Assembly: GCA_963750495.1 (NCBI GenBank)
Contig: CAVVQV010000017.1
Location: forward strand, 71,906 to 135,905
From: JANLYC01 sp963750495
GTDB lineage: Bacteria; Actinomycetota; Actinomycetes; Propionibacteriales; Nocardioidaceae
Direction: 5' to 3'
Length of the DNA: 64,000 bases
Below are positions 1 to 7,657 of the stretch, one piece after another. Numbering within the stretch: the first letter of the stretch is position 1; each line of letters starts with the position of its first letter. The notes under the pieces were generated by a model. It was not told the origin of the DNA and searched no databases. It saw only the letters and a list, made by a program, of their open reading frames with translations. The position numbers and the translations under genes are program-made.

Positions 1-770
1 GTGGTGAGGTTGCGACCATGGCCATCATCGAGGCCGTCGTCCGGCTGTTGCCCGGCTTCGTGGGCAACCCGGAGTCGCTCGCCGAGGAGTCGCACCACAC
101 GGGGAGCGGGGGCTTGCTCGAATATCCGGTCTACACCAAACCGGCGACCTGGCGCGGCCGCGACGTGCCCGACGTGCTGCTGTCGGGCCACCACGGCAAC
201 ATCGCGGCCTGGCGGCGTGAGCAGGCGGCCCGTCGTACGGTCGAGCGACGACCCGACCTGCTGCCGCCCACGGCGCTCCCGGGTTCGGGGGACGGCGCCG
301 GGCCGTGGGGTGCCCTCGACCTGCGCCTGGCCGTACCTGCTGATGCAGCGCAGCTCCTGACGCTGCAGCGAGCCTGCTGGGTCACCGAGGCGCAGGACAA
401 TGACATGCCGTTCCTGCCGGCCCTGACCGAGTCTCTCGACGATGTCGTCGAAGGACTGCGCCGCTGGGTCACCTGGATGGTGTGGGCCGGTCCTCGCCTG
501 GTCGGGTCGGTGCGCGCGCGGCAGGCAGGTCAGACCTGGGAGATCGGCCGGCTGATGGTGGCCGAGGACTTGCGAGGACGCGGGCTGGGGCGGGCGCTGC
601 TCGAGCACATCGAGGAGACGGCTCCGGACGACGTCGCCGAGTTCACCCTGTTCACGGGCGCCAAGAGCGTCGGCAACCTGCGTCGCTACCGCAAGGCCGG
701 CTACCGGGCTTCGGCCGCGGACGAGCCCGGTGTGGTCCGTCTCACGAAAGCGCGGCGCGCTCACTCCTGA
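1..770 (+). CDS. trmD: TrmD C-terminus fused to a GNAT acetyltransferase domain (5' partial)
   Basis: The reading frame is open from base 3 and its start lies outside the window. The first part matches the C-terminal domain of TrmD, the SAM-dependent tRNA (guanine37-N1)-methyltransferase: GGEVA, a VVRLLPGFVGN stretch, YTKP, RGRDVPDVLLSGHH and IAAWRREQ are family hallmarks. After about residue 95 the chain continues into a second domain of roughly 150 residues with the GNAT acetyl-CoA-binding signature RGRGLGRALLEHI preceded by the core strand WEIGRLMV. The two parts share one frame with no stop between them, so this is a fusion. Position directly upstream of rplS is the normal place for trmD. 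TrmD identity is firm; the acetyltransferase substrate is unknown. Confidence 0.9.
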   Translation, partial: GEVATMAIIEAVVRLLPGFVGNPESLAEESHHTGSGGLLEYPVYTKPATWRGRDVPDVLLSGHHGNIAAWRREQAARRTVERRPDLLPPTALPGSGDGAGPWGALDLRLAVPADAAQLLTLQRACWVTEAQDNDMPFLPALTESLDDVVEGLRRWVTWMVWAGPRLVGSVRARQAGQTWEIGRLMVAEDLRGRGLGRALLEHIEETAPDDVAEFTLFTGAKSVGNLRRYRKAGYRASAADEPGVVRLTKARRAHS

Positions 771-833
771 CCGTTCGTCCGATTTCTCTCCACGGCGCGG
801 CCTGTGGCAGACTTGGGGGTCGGCGTCACGCGC

Positions 834-860
834 GTCCGGTCCAGGCTGCAGAGCCCGGAC
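834..860 (+). promoter_or_regulatory. Hairpin in the rplS upstream region
   Basis: GTCCGG and CCGGAC form perfect 6-bp arms around a 15-nt loop, about 110 nt before the rplS start. The roughly 200-nt gap between trmD and rplS is long for this operon and could be a leader RNA, but I cannot match it to a known L19 leader class. Confidence 0.3.
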
Positions 861-972
861 CAAGCCCACACTGCCTCAGGGGTTCGGGCTGGCTGGCGCG
901 AGCCGCCCCGATGACCTGCAACTCTTGACTCCGCGTGAGTGACCTGTGGCACTGACGAGAAAGCGACCCGAC

Positions 973-1335
973 ATGACCAACACGATCGACACGCTGGCCG
1001 GTGGCGTCCTGCGCGACGACATCCCAGACTTCCGGGCCGGTGACACCCTCAAGGTGCACGTCAAGGTCGTCGAGGGCAACCGCTCACGGATCCAGATCTT
1101 CCAGGGGGTCTGCATCCGGATCCAGGGCTCCGGCGTCGGTCGCACCTTCACGGTGCGCAAGGTCAGCTTCGGAGTCGGCGTCGAGCGCACATTCCCGCTG
1201 CACACGCCGATCATCGACAAAATCGAGGTCGTGACCCGCGGCGACGTCCGCCGGGCCAAGCTCTACTACCTGCGGAACCTGCGCGGCAAGGCTGCCAAGA
1301 TCAAGGAGCGCCGCGACGCCCCCGTCGCCCGCTGA
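973..1335 (+). CDS. rplS: 50S ribosomal protein L19
   Basis: This is bL19, which sits at the interface of the two ribosomal subunits. The 120-residue product carries the family features: N-terminal MTNTIDTLAGGVLR, then IPDFRAGDTLKVHVKV, GNRSRIQIFQGVCI and the C-terminal RRAKLYYLRNLRGKAAKI. The ATG at 973 gives the usual N-terminus; a GTG 27 nt upstream would add nine residues that family members lack. It follows trmD and precedes the lepB genes, as in other actinobacteria. Confidence 0.97.
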   Translation: MTNTIDTLAGGVLRDDIPDFRAGDTLKVHVKVVEGNRSRIQIFQGVCIRIQGSGVGRTFTVRKVSFGVGVERTFPLHTPIIDKIEVVTRGDVRRAKLYYLRNLRGKAAKIKERRDAPVAR

Positions 1336-1381
1336 GGCAGGGTGTTGTCCTGAACGACGCTCAGCGGATCTCCCGCTGCGT

Positions 1382-1387
1382 TAGGCT
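1382..1387 (+). promoter_or_regulatory. Candidate -10 hexamer (TAGGCT) for leaderless lepB
   Basis: TAGGCT lies exactly 6 nt before the GTG start of the first lepB, so transcription would begin at or near the start codon. There is no clear -35 element. The same arrangement recurs at many genes in the window. Confidence 0.45.
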
Positions 1388-1393
1388 CAGGAA

Positions 1394-2323
1394 GTGAATC
1401 CGGTTCCCCCCGAGGGTCCTGCGCCGGCCACGGAGTCGGACGTCGACCACGCTGGACCGGGATCCGATGACGTCGCGGTGCCGCTGGCTGCTGAGCCTCC
1501 CGCTGACCAACCAACGCCGCACCGGCCGCGCATTCACCGACCCGGGCGCCGCAAGGCCACCACTCCGCGCAAGAACCTGGCCCTGTGGCAGGAGTCGGTC
1601 ATCCTGGTCGGGACAGCCCTGATCCTGGCCCTGCTCATCAAGACGTTCTTCGTCCAGGCCTTTTACATCCCGTCCGGGTCCATGCGCGACACGCTGCGCG
1701 TCAACGACCGGATTCTCGTCGAGAAGTGGTCGTACTGGTTCGGCGGCGACGTCCAGCGCGGCGACATCGTCGTGTTCGACGACCCGGCCAACTGGTTGGG
1801 TGAGGAAGACGTGCGCACCTCGACCGGGCCGGTCAGCAAGGTGCTGTCCACCGTCGGTCTGTATCCGACCGGCGGACATCTCGTGAAGCGCGTGATCGGC
1901 GTGGGCGGTGACGAGATCGCCTGCGTCGACGGCGCAGTACAGGTCAACGGGATTCCCCTGCAGGAGTCCTCGTACGTCACGCTGCCCACCAAGGCGTGCA
2001 CGAGCGCGTTCGACGTCACGGTTCCCCAGGACCGGTTGTGGGTCATGGGCGACAATCGCGACCACTCAGCCGACTCGCGGGTCCACACGGGTGACCCCGG
2101 TGGCGGCTTCATCCCGGTCAACGACGTCGTCGGCAAAGTTTTCGTCGTCGTCTGGCCGCTTGACCACTGGACGTTCCTGCACCGTCCGGGGACCTTCTCC
2201 GACCCGGCGCTCGACCAGGCGGCGGGTCTCGTGTCAGCTTCTGCACCCCTCGGGCTAGCGTTGCTCGGGTGCGGGCCGTTGGTCCGCCGCATCCGACGAC
2301 GACCCACCAGAACCGAGGACTGA
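1394..2323 (+). CDS. lepB: Signal peptidase I (first of two tandem copies)
   Basis: Membrane-bound serine/lysine protease that removes signal peptides from exported proteins. A cytoplasmic Pro-rich N-terminus of about 60 residues is followed by a membrane segment (about 67-86) and the nucleophile motif PSGSM (Ser96). The general-base Lys165 lies in VKRVIG and box E is GDNRDHSADSR (219-229). A second hydrophobic stretch near residues 270-290 and a basic tail suggest a C-terminal anchor. The GTG start is supported by a TAGGCT -10 element 6 nt upstream. The stop codon overlaps the start of the next lepB by one base (TGATG), so the two paralogues are translationally coupled. Confidence 0.93.
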   Translation: MNPVPPEGPAPATESDVDHAGPGSDDVAVPLAAEPPADQPTPHRPRIHRPGRRKATTPRKNLALWQESVILVGTALILALLIKTFFVQAFYIPSGSMRDTLRVNDRILVEKWSYWFGGDVQRGDIVVFDDPANWLGEEDVRTSTGPVSKVLSTVGLYPTGGHLVKRVIGVGGDEIACVDGAVQVNGIPLQESSYVTLPTKACTSAFDVTVPQDRLWVMGDNRDHSADSRVHTGDPGGGFIPVNDVVGKVFVVVWPLDHWTFLHRPGTFSDPALDQAAGLVSASAPLGLALLGCGPLVRRIRRRPTRTED

Positions 2324-3249
2324 TGCCCGAGGAGACCACCCGCTCCGGGCCAGAAGCCCCCGAGGCCGTTCCACCCGAGCCCGTTCCAGTCGAGGGCGAG
2401 GCCGTTCCACCCGAGGCGGAGGCCGTTCCACCCGAGGCGGCGGACGGCGAGCGGACCAGTGGTACCGAGGCGAGCGAGGGTGCGTCCGGGCCGGGTGGCA
2501 CCGACGTCCCGATCGCCGGTGTGCGGTCACCTGCGAACAGCCCAGCGCGTCGGACCGGACGGTTCGTGCGCGAGCTCGTGATCATCGTCGCGATCGCGCT
2601 GATCGCCTCGGCCCTGTTGCGCGCCTTCGTCGTCCAGGCCTTCTACGTGCCGTCGGGCTCGATGCTGCCCGCCATCCAGCTGCAGGACCGCATCCTGGTC
2701 TCCCGCATCGGAGACGTCGAGCGTGGTGAAGTCGTCGTGTTCGAGGACCCGGGCGGCTGGATCCCGGCCGGGGAGCAGGCGCAACCACCCGGTGCCATCC
2801 ACAAGGCCTTCGAGTTCGTGGGCATCCTGCCGGCGTCCGGGCACGAGCATCTCGTGAAACGCGTCATCGGGCTGCCTGGCGACCACGTCGTGTGCTGTGA
2901 CGGGGCAGGCAAGCTGACGATCAACGGCACGGCAGTCGACGAGTCCGGTTTCATCGCGCCCGCTACGGGTCGGGCCGACAACGTGTCCTTCGACATCGTC
3001 GTTCCGCAAGGCCACATGTTCGTGCTGGGTGACAACCGCTACGTCTCGGGCGACTCGAGCCGTCACCTGACCGGCCAGGATGCGTTCGTGCCCATGAGCC
3101 TCGTCACGGGGCGGGCCTTCGCGGTGATCTGGCCGTTCTCGCATCGCCGCTTCCTGCACATCCCCTCGGCATACGACGACGTCCCAGCCGGGCAGACGCC
3201 ACCGGGCGAGGGTGTGATCAATCCGGTCAAGCCGGATCAGGGACAATGA
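2323..3249 (+). CDS. lepB: Signal peptidase I (second tandem copy)
   Basis: A second type I signal peptidase of 308 residues. The membrane helix is at about 83-103, the nucleophile Ser113 is in PSGSM, Lys179 is in VKRVIG, and GDNRYVSGDSSRH begins near 236. The N-terminal 75 residues are acidic and Pro/Glu-rich, with the hexapeptide EAVPPE three times, encoded by near-identical 18-bp DNA units at 2362-2436. All catalytic residues are present, so both copies should be active; they may differ in substrate preference or timing. The ATG overlaps the upstream stop codon. Confidence 0.93.
   Translation: MPEETTRSGPEAPEAVPPEPVPVEGEAVPPEAEAVPPEAADGERTSGTEASEGASGPGGTDVPIAGVRSPANSPARRTGRFVRELVIIVAIALIASALLRAFVVQAFYVPSGSMLPAIQLQDRILVSRIGDVERGEVVVFEDPGGWIPAGEQAQPPGAIHKAFEFVGILPASGHEHLVKRVIGLPGDHVVCCDGAGKLTINGTAVDESGFIAPATGRADNVSFDIVVPQGHMFVLGDNRYVSGDSSRHLTGQDAFVPMSLVTGRAFAVIWPFSHRRFLHIPSAYDDVPAGQTPPGEGVINPVKPDQGQ
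2362..2436 (+). repeat. 18-bp repeats encoding EAVPPE in lepB2
   Basis: GAGGCCGTTCCACCCGAG occurs at 2362, 2398 and 2419, in frame, giving an acidic Pro-rich cytoplasmic segment of the second signal peptidase. A diverged copy lies between the first two. Confidence 0.75.
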
Positions 3250-3256
3250 TCGAGCA

Positions 3257-3973
3257 ATGAGCCCTCTACCTCGTGGAAGCACCGTCAGACGCGATGCCGG
3301 GCTGTACGGCTACGAGCGTGCCCTGCGCCGGGCTGGGCTGACGCCGATAGCAGGAGTCGACGAGGCCGGTCGGGGCGCCTGTGCCGGCCCGCTGGTCGCC
3401 GGCGCCGCCATCCTGCCCGACGGAGCACGGGGAATCGTCCCGGGCCTGGCTGATTCCAAGCTGCTCACCGCCAAGGCGCGCGAACGCTGCTACGACCAGA
3501 TCGTCCGCCGTGCCGAGGCGTGGTCTGTGGTCGTGATCGACTCCGCGGAGTGCGACGAGCTCGGCATGCACGTGGCCAACATCGAGGCGTTGCGCCGTGC
3601 GCTGGCCCGACTCGACAGGCGCGCCAGCTACGTCCTGACCGACGGCTTTCCCGTCGACGGTCTCGGCGTACCGGGGCTTGCCGTCTGGAAGGGTGACCGG
3701 GTGGCCGCGTGCATCGCGGCGGCGAGCGTGCTCGCAAAGGTCACTCGCGACCGCATCATGACGGAGCTGCACGACGTCTACCCGGACTACGACTTCGCGG
3801 TCCACAAGGGGTATGTCACCAAGGAGCACCAGCGGGCGCTGCAGACGCACGGTCCCTGTGCCGAGCACCGGCGCCGTTTCGTGAATGTCAGGCGGGTCGA
3901 GGGCGGCGGCAGTGAGCTCGTCCTGACCGGACAGGAACTCGAGCCGCACGAACAGGTGGAGATGTCGCGATGA
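3257..3973 (+). CDS. rnhB: Ribonuclease HII
   Basis: Endonuclease that cuts the RNA strand of RNA:DNA hybrids and removes misincorporated ribonucleotides. The 238-residue protein has the diagnostic GVDEAGRGACAGPL motif with the metal-binding Asp35-Glu36 pair, then LADSKLL (64-70), YVLTDG (Asp129) and AAASVLAKVTRD (Asp165 in the last motif). The C-terminal 20 residues are acidic and variable. It begins 7 nt after lepB and overlaps the following gene by 4 nt (ATGA), consistent with one transcript. Confidence 0.96.
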   Translation: MSPLPRGSTVRRDAGLYGYERALRRAGLTPIAGVDEAGRGACAGPLVAGAAILPDGARGIVPGLADSKLLTAKARERCYDQIVRRAEAWSVVVIDSAECDELGMHVANIEALRRALARLDRRASYVLTDGFPVDGLGVPGLAVWKGDRVAACIAAASVLAKVTRDRIMTELHDVYPDYDFAVHKGYVTKEHQRALQTHGPCAEHRRRFVNVRRVEGGGSELVLTGQELEPHEQVEMSR

Positions 3974-4278
3974 GTGCTGAAGACCTCGAGAAGTACGAGA
4001 CCGAGATGGAGCTCCATCTCTACCGGGAGTACCGCGACGTGGTCGCGATCTTCAAGTACGTCGTCGAGACCGACCGGCGCTTCTACCTGTGCAATGCCGT
4101 CGACCTGAAGGTCCGTACCGAGGCCGGCGACGCGTACTTCGAGGTCACGATGTCCGACGCCTGGGTCTGGGACATGTACCGACCGGCCAGGTTCGCCAAG
4201 AACGTCAAGGTGGTGACGTTCAAGGACGTCAACATCGAAGAGCTCGCGAAGTCCGACCTCGAACCGCCCAAGCCCTGA
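3970..4278 (+). CDS. DUF2469 family protein
   Basis: A 102-residue protein that in actinobacteria is almost always found between rnhB and yraN. It starts MSAEDLEKYETEMELHLYREYRDVVAIFKYVVETDRRFYL-type, acidic at both ends with aromatic residues in the middle (YFEVTMSDAWVWDMYRP). No catalytic motif, membrane segment or signal peptide is visible. It overlaps rnhB by 4 nt. The family has no established function; position suggests a role near RNA or nucleic-acid housekeeping, but that is only association. Confidence 0.9.
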   Translation: MSAEDLEKYETEMELHLYREYRDVVAIFKYVVETDRRFYLCNAVDLKVRTEAGDAYFEVTMSDAWVWDMYRPARFAKNVKVVTFKDVNIEELAKSDLEPPKP

Positions 4279-4388
4279 CCTGAGCCGGCGTCCACAACCC
4301 ACCCCGTACCAGTCGTCTCTCCACAGCTGCGTCGTCCTCGCCTCGCTGCGCGCCGCCCCACCCTCACGGTGGTCGTGGAGGTGGATCC

Positions 4389-4799
4389 ATGACAACGACC
4401 CACGCGCAACGCAAAGCCCTCGGTGACTTCGGTGAACGTGTCGCCGCCCGATTTCTGGGCGATCTCGGCATGGTGGTTCTCGACCGCAACTGGCGATGCC
4501 CTGCGGGGGAGATCGACATCGTGGCGCTCGACCGGCGCGAGCTGGTCATCTGCGAGGTCAAGACCCGCACCAGCCGGCGGTTCGGTACTCCGTTCGAGGC
4601 GATCACCGTCGACAAGTTGGCTCGGCTGCGTCGACTCGGCTACCAGTGGGTCGAGGCCCACGGTGCCCACGGTGCCCACGGTGCCCACGGTGCCCACGGT
4701 GCCCAGCTGCCTTTCGCCCGGATGCGCGTCGACGTTGTTTGCGTCGACGCGAGCGCGCGCGGCGCCGCATCCATCGAGCACGTGCGGGCGGTGGCGTGA
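4389..4799 (+). CDS. YraN/UPF0102 family endonuclease-like protein
   Basis: Small protein (136 aa) of the UPF0102 family with a restriction-endonuclease-like fold. The conserved residues are present: GERVAARFL, NWRCPAGEIDIVALD (Glu and Asp of the nuclease core) and VICEVKTRTSRRFG (the ExK element). GGAGG lies 8 nt before the ATG. An unusual insertion of five AHG tripeptides (about residues 90-104) is encoded by a perfect 9-bp tandem repeat, in a loop before the last strand MRVDVVCVDA. It abuts comM (TGAGTG), as in most bacteria that have both, which suggests a DNA-uptake or recombination role. Confidence 0.9.
   Translation: MTTTHAQRKALGDFGERVAARFLGDLGMVVLDRNWRCPAGEIDIVALDRRELVICEVKTRTSRRFGTPFEAITVDKLARLRRLGYQWVEAHGAHGAHGAHGAHGAQLPFARMRVDVVCVDASARGAASIEHVRAVA
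4656..4700 (+). repeat. 9-bp microsatellite, five copies, in yraN
   Basis: GCCCACGGT is repeated five times without a mismatch, followed by a partial sixth unit. It is in frame and adds Ala-His-Gly tripeptides, so copy-number change would lengthen or shorten the loop without shifting the frame. Confidence 0.9.
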
Positions 4800-6371
4800 G
4801 TGGCGACCGGCATGACCTACTCCGTCGCGCTCGACGGAGTCACCGGCCGGGTGGTCCCGGTCGAGGCCGACATCAGCGACGGCGTGTCCGGCTGGTCGCT
4901 GTCCGGGATGCCCGATCCCAGCGTGACGACGGCCCGCGACCGCTGTCGAGCGGCCCTGATCAACAGCAGGTTCCGGTGGCCCGACCGACGTCTGACGGTC
5001 GCTCTCTACCCGCCCGACGTTCCCAAGGTCGGGTCGCACTACGACCTGGCGATCGCGCTCGCACTCCTGGCGGCCGATGGCAGGCTCGCCGCTGACTCCC
5101 TCCGCGAGACGGCCGTCCTCGGAGAGCTGGGTCTCGACGGGAGGTTGCGCCCGGTGGCCGGCGTTCTCCCCGCAGCCCTGACGTCTGCCGCGGCCGGACT
5201 GTGCCGGATCATCGTCCCGGAGGCAAACGCCAACGAAGCCGGACTGGTTCCCGGGCTGGACGTGACCGCCGTCCGCACCTTGCGCGAGTGCGTGGCCGTG
5301 CTCACCGGCGAGGATCTCGGTGCAGACGACCTGCCACCCATTGCGGAGTTCGAGCCGGCCGGGGCCGACTGGGACGACGTCGACGACCGTGATCTGGCCG
5401 ACGTCCGTGGCCAGACCCAGGCGAGGTGGTGCGTTGAGGTGGCCGCCGCCGGAGGACATCATCTATCGCTCGAAGGGCCTCCCGGAGCAGGCAAGACGAT
5501 GCTCGCGGAGCGATTCGCTCCGTTGCTGCCTGACCTGACACTCGGCGCGGCCATCGAGGTGAGCCAGATCCACAGCGTCGCGGGCCTGCTGACCCGCGAG
5601 CGTCCGTTGCTGACGCGTCCGCCGTTCCTCGCCCCGCACCACAACGACACGGTCCCCTCGGTGGTGGGTGGTGGTGCCAAGGTGATCCGCCCGGGCGCGA
5701 TCAGCCTGGCGCATCGCGGCGTGCTGTTCCTCGACGAGGCGCCGGAGTTCCGACCGACGGTTCACGACGCCCTCCGGCAACCCTTGGAGAGTGGGCGTAT
5801 CTCGATCCGGCGCGCCGAGGGTGCCGCCACCTTCCCGGCCCGCTTCCAATTGATCCTGGCGGCCAATCCCTGCCCCTGCGGCGGCGACACGCTGCACAAC
5901 ACCTGTCGGTGCGAGGCGATGAAGCGACGTCGCTACCGGCAACGCATCAGCGGACCAGTCCGCGACCGTATCGACATCGTCCACACCGTGATCCCGGTGT
6001 CTCCTGCCGAGATGCTGCAGCCGATCGGTTGGCGGGGGACGACGGCGGCCGTCAGGGACCGCGTGCTCGCGGCGCGTGAGCGACAGGGCAGACGCTTCGA
6101 CGGGATGCCCTGGACGGTCAACGCGGTCGCGCCGGCCGCCGACTTCCGCGGGGTCTGTCCGGTGAGCGACGAAGTCAGCCGGGCGATCGGGGACGCGGTG
6201 GCGAAGGGATACCTCACCCAGCGCGGAGCCGACCGCGTGGTTCGGCTCACCTGGACGCTGGCTGACCTGGCCGGGCTGGACCGACCCGGGCCAGAGCAGG
6301 CACAGGAGGCGTTGCACCTGCGCACCGACGGTGGTGCCGGTGTGTCCTACCGATCGGCGGAGGTGGCCTGA
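4800..6371 (+). CDS. comM: ComM/YifB family Mg-chelatase-like AAA+ ATPase
   Basis: Hexameric helicase-like ATPase; ComM promotes branch migration during natural transformation in Vibrio and Haemophilus. The 523-residue protein has an N-terminal ChlI-type domain (1-170), Walker A GPPGAGKTML (226-235) and Walker B GVLFLDEAPEF (307-317), with the zinc-binding-like NPCPCG and a second cysteine pair further on. The GTG start immediately follows the yraN stop; an ATG four codons later is possible. With the adjacent dprA it forms the usual DNA-processing pair. Competence itself is not shown by this window. Confidence 0.92.
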   Translation: MATGMTYSVALDGVTGRVVPVEADISDGVSGWSLSGMPDPSVTTARDRCRAALINSRFRWPDRRLTVALYPPDVPKVGSHYDLAIALALLAADGRLAADSLRETAVLGELGLDGRLRPVAGVLPAALTSAAAGLCRIIVPEANANEAGLVPGLDVTAVRTLRECVAVLTGEDLGADDLPPIAEFEPAGADWDDVDDRDLADVRGQTQARWCVEVAAAGGHHLSLEGPPGAGKTMLAERFAPLLPDLTLGAAIEVSQIHSVAGLLTRERPLLTRPPFLAPHHNDTVPSVVGGGAKVIRPGAISLAHRGVLFLDEAPEFRPTVHDALRQPLESGRISIRRAEGAATFPARFQLILAANPCPCGGDTLHNTCRCEAMKRRRYRQRISGPVRDRIDIVHTVIPVSPAEMLQPIGWRGTTAAVRDRVLAARERQGRRFDGMPWTVNAVAPAADFRGVCPVSDEVSRAIGDAVAKGYLTQRGADRVVRLTWTLADLAGLDRPGPEQAQEALHLRTDGGAGVSYRSAEVA

Positions 6372-6374
6372 GCC

Positions 6375-7589
6375 GTGTCCGATCGCAACGATGCCACGGG
6401 CGCAACCCTTCGACCCGGCACGGCGGTCCAGGCGCGACCGGTGTCCGCGGTGGAGCGACGCGCTCGGATGGTCTTGAGCCGCGTGGCCGAGCCCGGTGAT
6501 GCCGATGCCTGCGCATTGGTGCACGACCACGGTGCCGAACTGCTGGTCGCTCGGCTCGCCGCCGACTCGCTGGACCCGGCCTCCACGAGCAAGCTCGCGG
6601 GCTGGGCGGACCGCCTTCGCGAGCTCGACGTCGACGAGATGGTGACCGCTGGTGACGGCGTCGACGCGCGGTTCGTCTGTCCCGGTGACGCCGAGTGGCC
6701 GACCCAGCTCGAAGACCTCGGCCTGCTCGACGGCGGTCACGGGGATCGTCGCGGCGGCCGACCGTTCGGCCTGTGGATCCGCGGTGCCGGCGATCTGCAC
6801 GCGCTCGCCCAGCGGAGCGTCGCCATCGTGGGCGCCCGGGCGGCGACGTCGTACGGAGAGCACGTCGCAGGAGACCTCGCGATCGGCTGCTCCGTCGAAG
6901 GGTGGACGGTGACGTCCGGCGGCGCCTACGGCATCGATGCGGCGGCCCATCGAGGCGCCCTGGCGGCAGACCGCGCCACCATCTGCGTCCTGGCGGGCGG
7001 CATCGACCGGCTGTACCCAGCCGGGCACGCTCCGATGCTGCGGCGCCTCCTCGAGCACGGGTGCCTCGTCAGCGAGGCGGCGCCGGGGTGTGCACCTAGC
7101 CGGAGCCGGTTCCTCGTCCGCAACCGGCTGATCGCCGCCCTGACGCAGGGCACCGTGGTCGTCGAGGCGGCGCTGCGGAGCGGGTCGCTCAACACGGCCC
7201 GCTGGGCTGACGACCTGCTGCGTCCGGTGATGGGGGTGCCCGGCCCGGTCACGTCGGCCGCGTCGCGCGGCGTCCATGAGCTCCTGCGCGTCGCCGCCCT
7301 GCTGGTGACAGCTGCTGACGAGATCATCGAACAGCTCTCGCCCGCTGGGACCGGGCTGGCGGTCCGTCGTGAAGACGAGCCCAGACCGGCCGACGCGCTG
7401 AGCCGTGAGACCCGGCAGGTGCTCGATGCCGTACCCAAGCTCGAGGCTGCTTCGAGCGCATCGATTGCCCTGGTCGCCGGGCTGCCCCGGCCCACCGTCG
7501 TCGAGCGGCTCCGGTGGCTTGCCGAGGCGCAGTGGGTCGACCACACCACCACCGACCGGTGGTGTCAGGCGGCGCTTCCGCCCCGGTGA
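6375..7589 (+). CDS. dprA: DNA-processing protein DprA
   Basis: DprA (Smf) loads RecA on incoming single-stranded DNA. The Rossmann-like core is clear: SVAIVGARAATSYGEHVA, then VTSGGAYGIDAAAHRGAL, CVLAGGIDRLYPAGH, LVSEAAPG and FLVRNRLIAAL, ending in TARWADDLLRPVMGVPGPV. A C-terminal winged-helix-like segment (about 340-400, QVLDAVPKLEAAS) is present. At 404 residues it is slightly long because of a charged N-terminus. GTG start, 3 nt after the comM stop. The usual single-stranded-DNA pocket residues appear intact. Confidence 0.94.
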   Translation: MSDRNDATGATLRPGTAVQARPVSAVERRARMVLSRVAEPGDADACALVHDHGAELLVARLAADSLDPASTSKLAGWADRLRELDVDEMVTAGDGVDARFVCPGDAEWPTQLEDLGLLDGGHGDRRGGRPFGLWIRGAGDLHALAQRSVAIVGARAATSYGEHVAGDLAIGCSVEGWTVTSGGAYGIDAAAHRGALAADRATICVLAGGIDRLYPAGHAPMLRRLLEHGCLVSEAAPGCAPSRSRFLVRNRLIAALTQGTVVVEAALRSGSLNTARWADDLLRPVMGVPGPVTSAASRGVHELLRVAALLVTAADEIIEQLSPAGTGLAVRREDEPRPADALSRETRQVLDAVPKLEAASSASIALVAGLPRPTVVERLRWLAEAQWVDHTTTDRWCQAALPPR

Positions 7590-7645
7590 CGACACGCGTC
7601 CCACGGCTGCTGGACGACCTGCCCGGTTTCGTCACCTGCGGCTGA

Positions 7646-7651
7646 CACACT
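7646..7651 (+). promoter_or_regulatory. Candidate -10 hexamer (CACACT) before xerC
   Basis: CACACT preceded by TGA (extended -10 style) ends 6 nt before the xerC ATG, again pointing to a leaderless start. Confidence 0.35.
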
Positions 7652-7657
7652 GACGAG

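Noticed and set aside
780..945. Known L19-leader riboregulator
   Set aside because: Only one clear hairpin is seen and I cannot match it to the described low-GC Gram-positive L19 leader, so it is listed only as a hairpin.
5463..7604. Long open frame (713 codons) on the minus strand opposite comM and dprA
   Set aside because: Both genes on the plus strand have complete family motifs over the same span; the minus frame has no recognisable domain and is the usual antisense by-product of high-GC codon use.
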